A DNA stretch of 7,501 nucleotides from positions 1 to 7,501 of the forward strand of contig DQTK01000142.1 in the NCBI GenBank assembly GCA_015662815.1, in the 5' to 3' direction. The position numbers were made by a program, and so were the translations under genes. The stretch comes from Aquifex aeolicus. GTDB taxonomy: Bacteria; Aquificota; Aquificia; Aquificales; Aquificaceae. Below the pieces are notes generated by a model. The model was not told the DNA's origin, made no database searches, and worked only from the letters and a program-made list of their open reading frames with translations. Within the stretch, counting starts at the first letter, position 1. The number at the start of each line of letters is the position of its first letter. Positions 6,958 through 7,501 of the stretch are shown in pieces.

Positions 6958-7164
6958 ATGAAAAAGGGAATACATCCTGAGCTCAAACCTACAACTTTCG
7001 TGTGTGGTTGTGGAAATACCTTTACACTTCTTTCTACAAAGGGGGGAACAGTTTATTTGGAAGTTTGTAACCAATGCCATCCTTTCTACGCGGGTAGATT
7101 GAAGATAAAGCCTGCTTATTATGAAATGCAAGCCGAGCTTGAAGGAGGCAAGAAAGAAGAGTGA
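6958..7164 (+). CDS. rpmE: Large-subunit ribosomal protein bL31, zinc-binding type
   Basis: The 68 residues begin MKKGIHPELKPTTFVCGCG, the signature of bL31, which bridges the large and small ribosomal subunits. Cysteines C16, C18, C37 and C40 (CGC and CNQC) form the zinc site, so this is the zinc-containing C+ form rather than the zinc-free paralogue induced under zinc starvation. HPFYAGR follows the second cysteine pair as expected. The tail is short and acidic/basic (EGGKKEE). A strong AGGAGGT site precedes the start. The stop at 7162-7164 is three bases from the prfA ATG, which points to coupled translation of the two. rpmE next to prfA and rho is a common arrangement. Confidence 0.97.
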   Translation: MKKGIHPELKPTTFVCGCGNTFTLLSTKGGTVYLEVCNQCHPFYAGRLKIKPAYYEMQAELEGGKKEE

Positions 7165-7167
7165 ATC

Positions 7168-7501
7168 ATGTTAAAACAATCCTTTCTTTCTAAACTGGAC
7201 AGACTGCAGGAGAAGTATAAAAAGATTCAAGAGGAGCTTTCAAAACCCGAGGTAATACAGGACGTTGAGAAGTATAAGAAGTTAAGTAAGGAACTCAAAG
7301 AACTTCAAGAGATTAACGATTTGTATGAACGATATAAAAAAGTTCAGAAGGATTTAAACGAAGTTAGAGAAATCTTAAAAAGCGGTGATAAAGACTTAAG
7401 AGAACTTGCGGAAGAAGAGCTAGAAAGACTAAACCGAGAATTAGAAAAGCTTGAGGAAGAACTAAAACTTCATCTGATACCTAAGGACCCTAATGATAAG
7501 A
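7168..7501 (+). CDS. prfA: Peptide chain release factor 1, N-terminal part (runs off right edge)
   Basis: The frame from ATG 7168 is open to the window end and gives 111 residues beginning MLKQSFLSKLDRLQEKYKKI. It is almost wholly charged and helical, as in the N-terminal helical domain of class I release factors, and reaches LHLIPKDPNDK. The PKDPND segment directly precedes the domain with the GGQ loop in RF1 and favours RF1 over RF2. RF1 would release peptides at UAA and UAG. The PxT codon-recognition motif, the GGQ motif and the stop lie outside the window, so this is truncation by the window and not gene damage. The start is three bases after the rpmE stop and has only a weak purine stretch before it. 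A GGAGG at 7144-7148 is too far upstream, so coupling to rpmE is likely. Confidence 0.92.
   Translation, partial: MLKQSFLSKLDRLQEKYKKIQEELSKPEVIQDVEKYKKLSKELKELQEINDLYERYKKVQKDLNEVREILKSGDKDLRELAEEELERLNRELEKLEEELKLHLIPKDPNDK

Overview
The window looks like chromosomal DNA of a thermophilic, compactly organised bacterium, most likely Aquifex aeolicus or a close relative in the Aquificales. This rests on moderate GC, proteins rich in Lys, Glu and Ile, heavy use of AGA/AGG and ATA codons, almost no intergenic space, and the character of the protein sequences. The species assignment is recognition and inference. No search was run.

Layout. Positions 1-140 hold a degenerate piece of an insertion-sequence transposase on the minus strand that runs off the left edge. 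Positions 144-1770 hold the remains of a Ski2/Hel308-like superfamily 2 helicase gene. Its first RecA domain is absent, and three frame changes break the rest, which is otherwise well preserved. It ends one base before the stop codon of mtaB, a tRNA methylthiotransferase gene on the minus strand (1771-3003). A small single-pass membrane protein gene (3027-3299, plus strand) starts 23 bases from mtaB on the other side. Its 3' end overlaps the 3' end of nadC (3253-4077, minus strand) by 47 bases. A tRNA-Leu(UAA) gene lies just upstream of nadC on the same strand. The CCA of the tRNA and the nadC start codon are 7 bases apart, and one good sigma-70-type promoter precedes the pair.

From 4229 to the right edge all genes are on the plus strand and concern translation and transcription: mnmE, rho, rpmE and the start of prfA. 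The spacings are 10, 55 and 3 bases, which suggests one operon. A perfect TATAAT in the rho-rpmE gap may let rpmE-prfA be expressed separately. rho and rpmE have textbook AGGAGGT ribosome sites, whereas mnmE, nadC and mtaB have none that I can see.

Functionally the window is dominated by tRNA biology: U34 modification (MnmE), t6A37 methylthiolation (MtaB), tRNA-Leu, bL31 and release factor 1. It also carries Rho termination and one step of NAD synthesis. The conserved genes are ordinary housekeeping genes. The unusual parts are the decaying helicase with the adjacent transposase remnant, the tRNA-nadC junction, and the small membrane protein. I found no CRISPR array, no rRNA and no clear new biological system.
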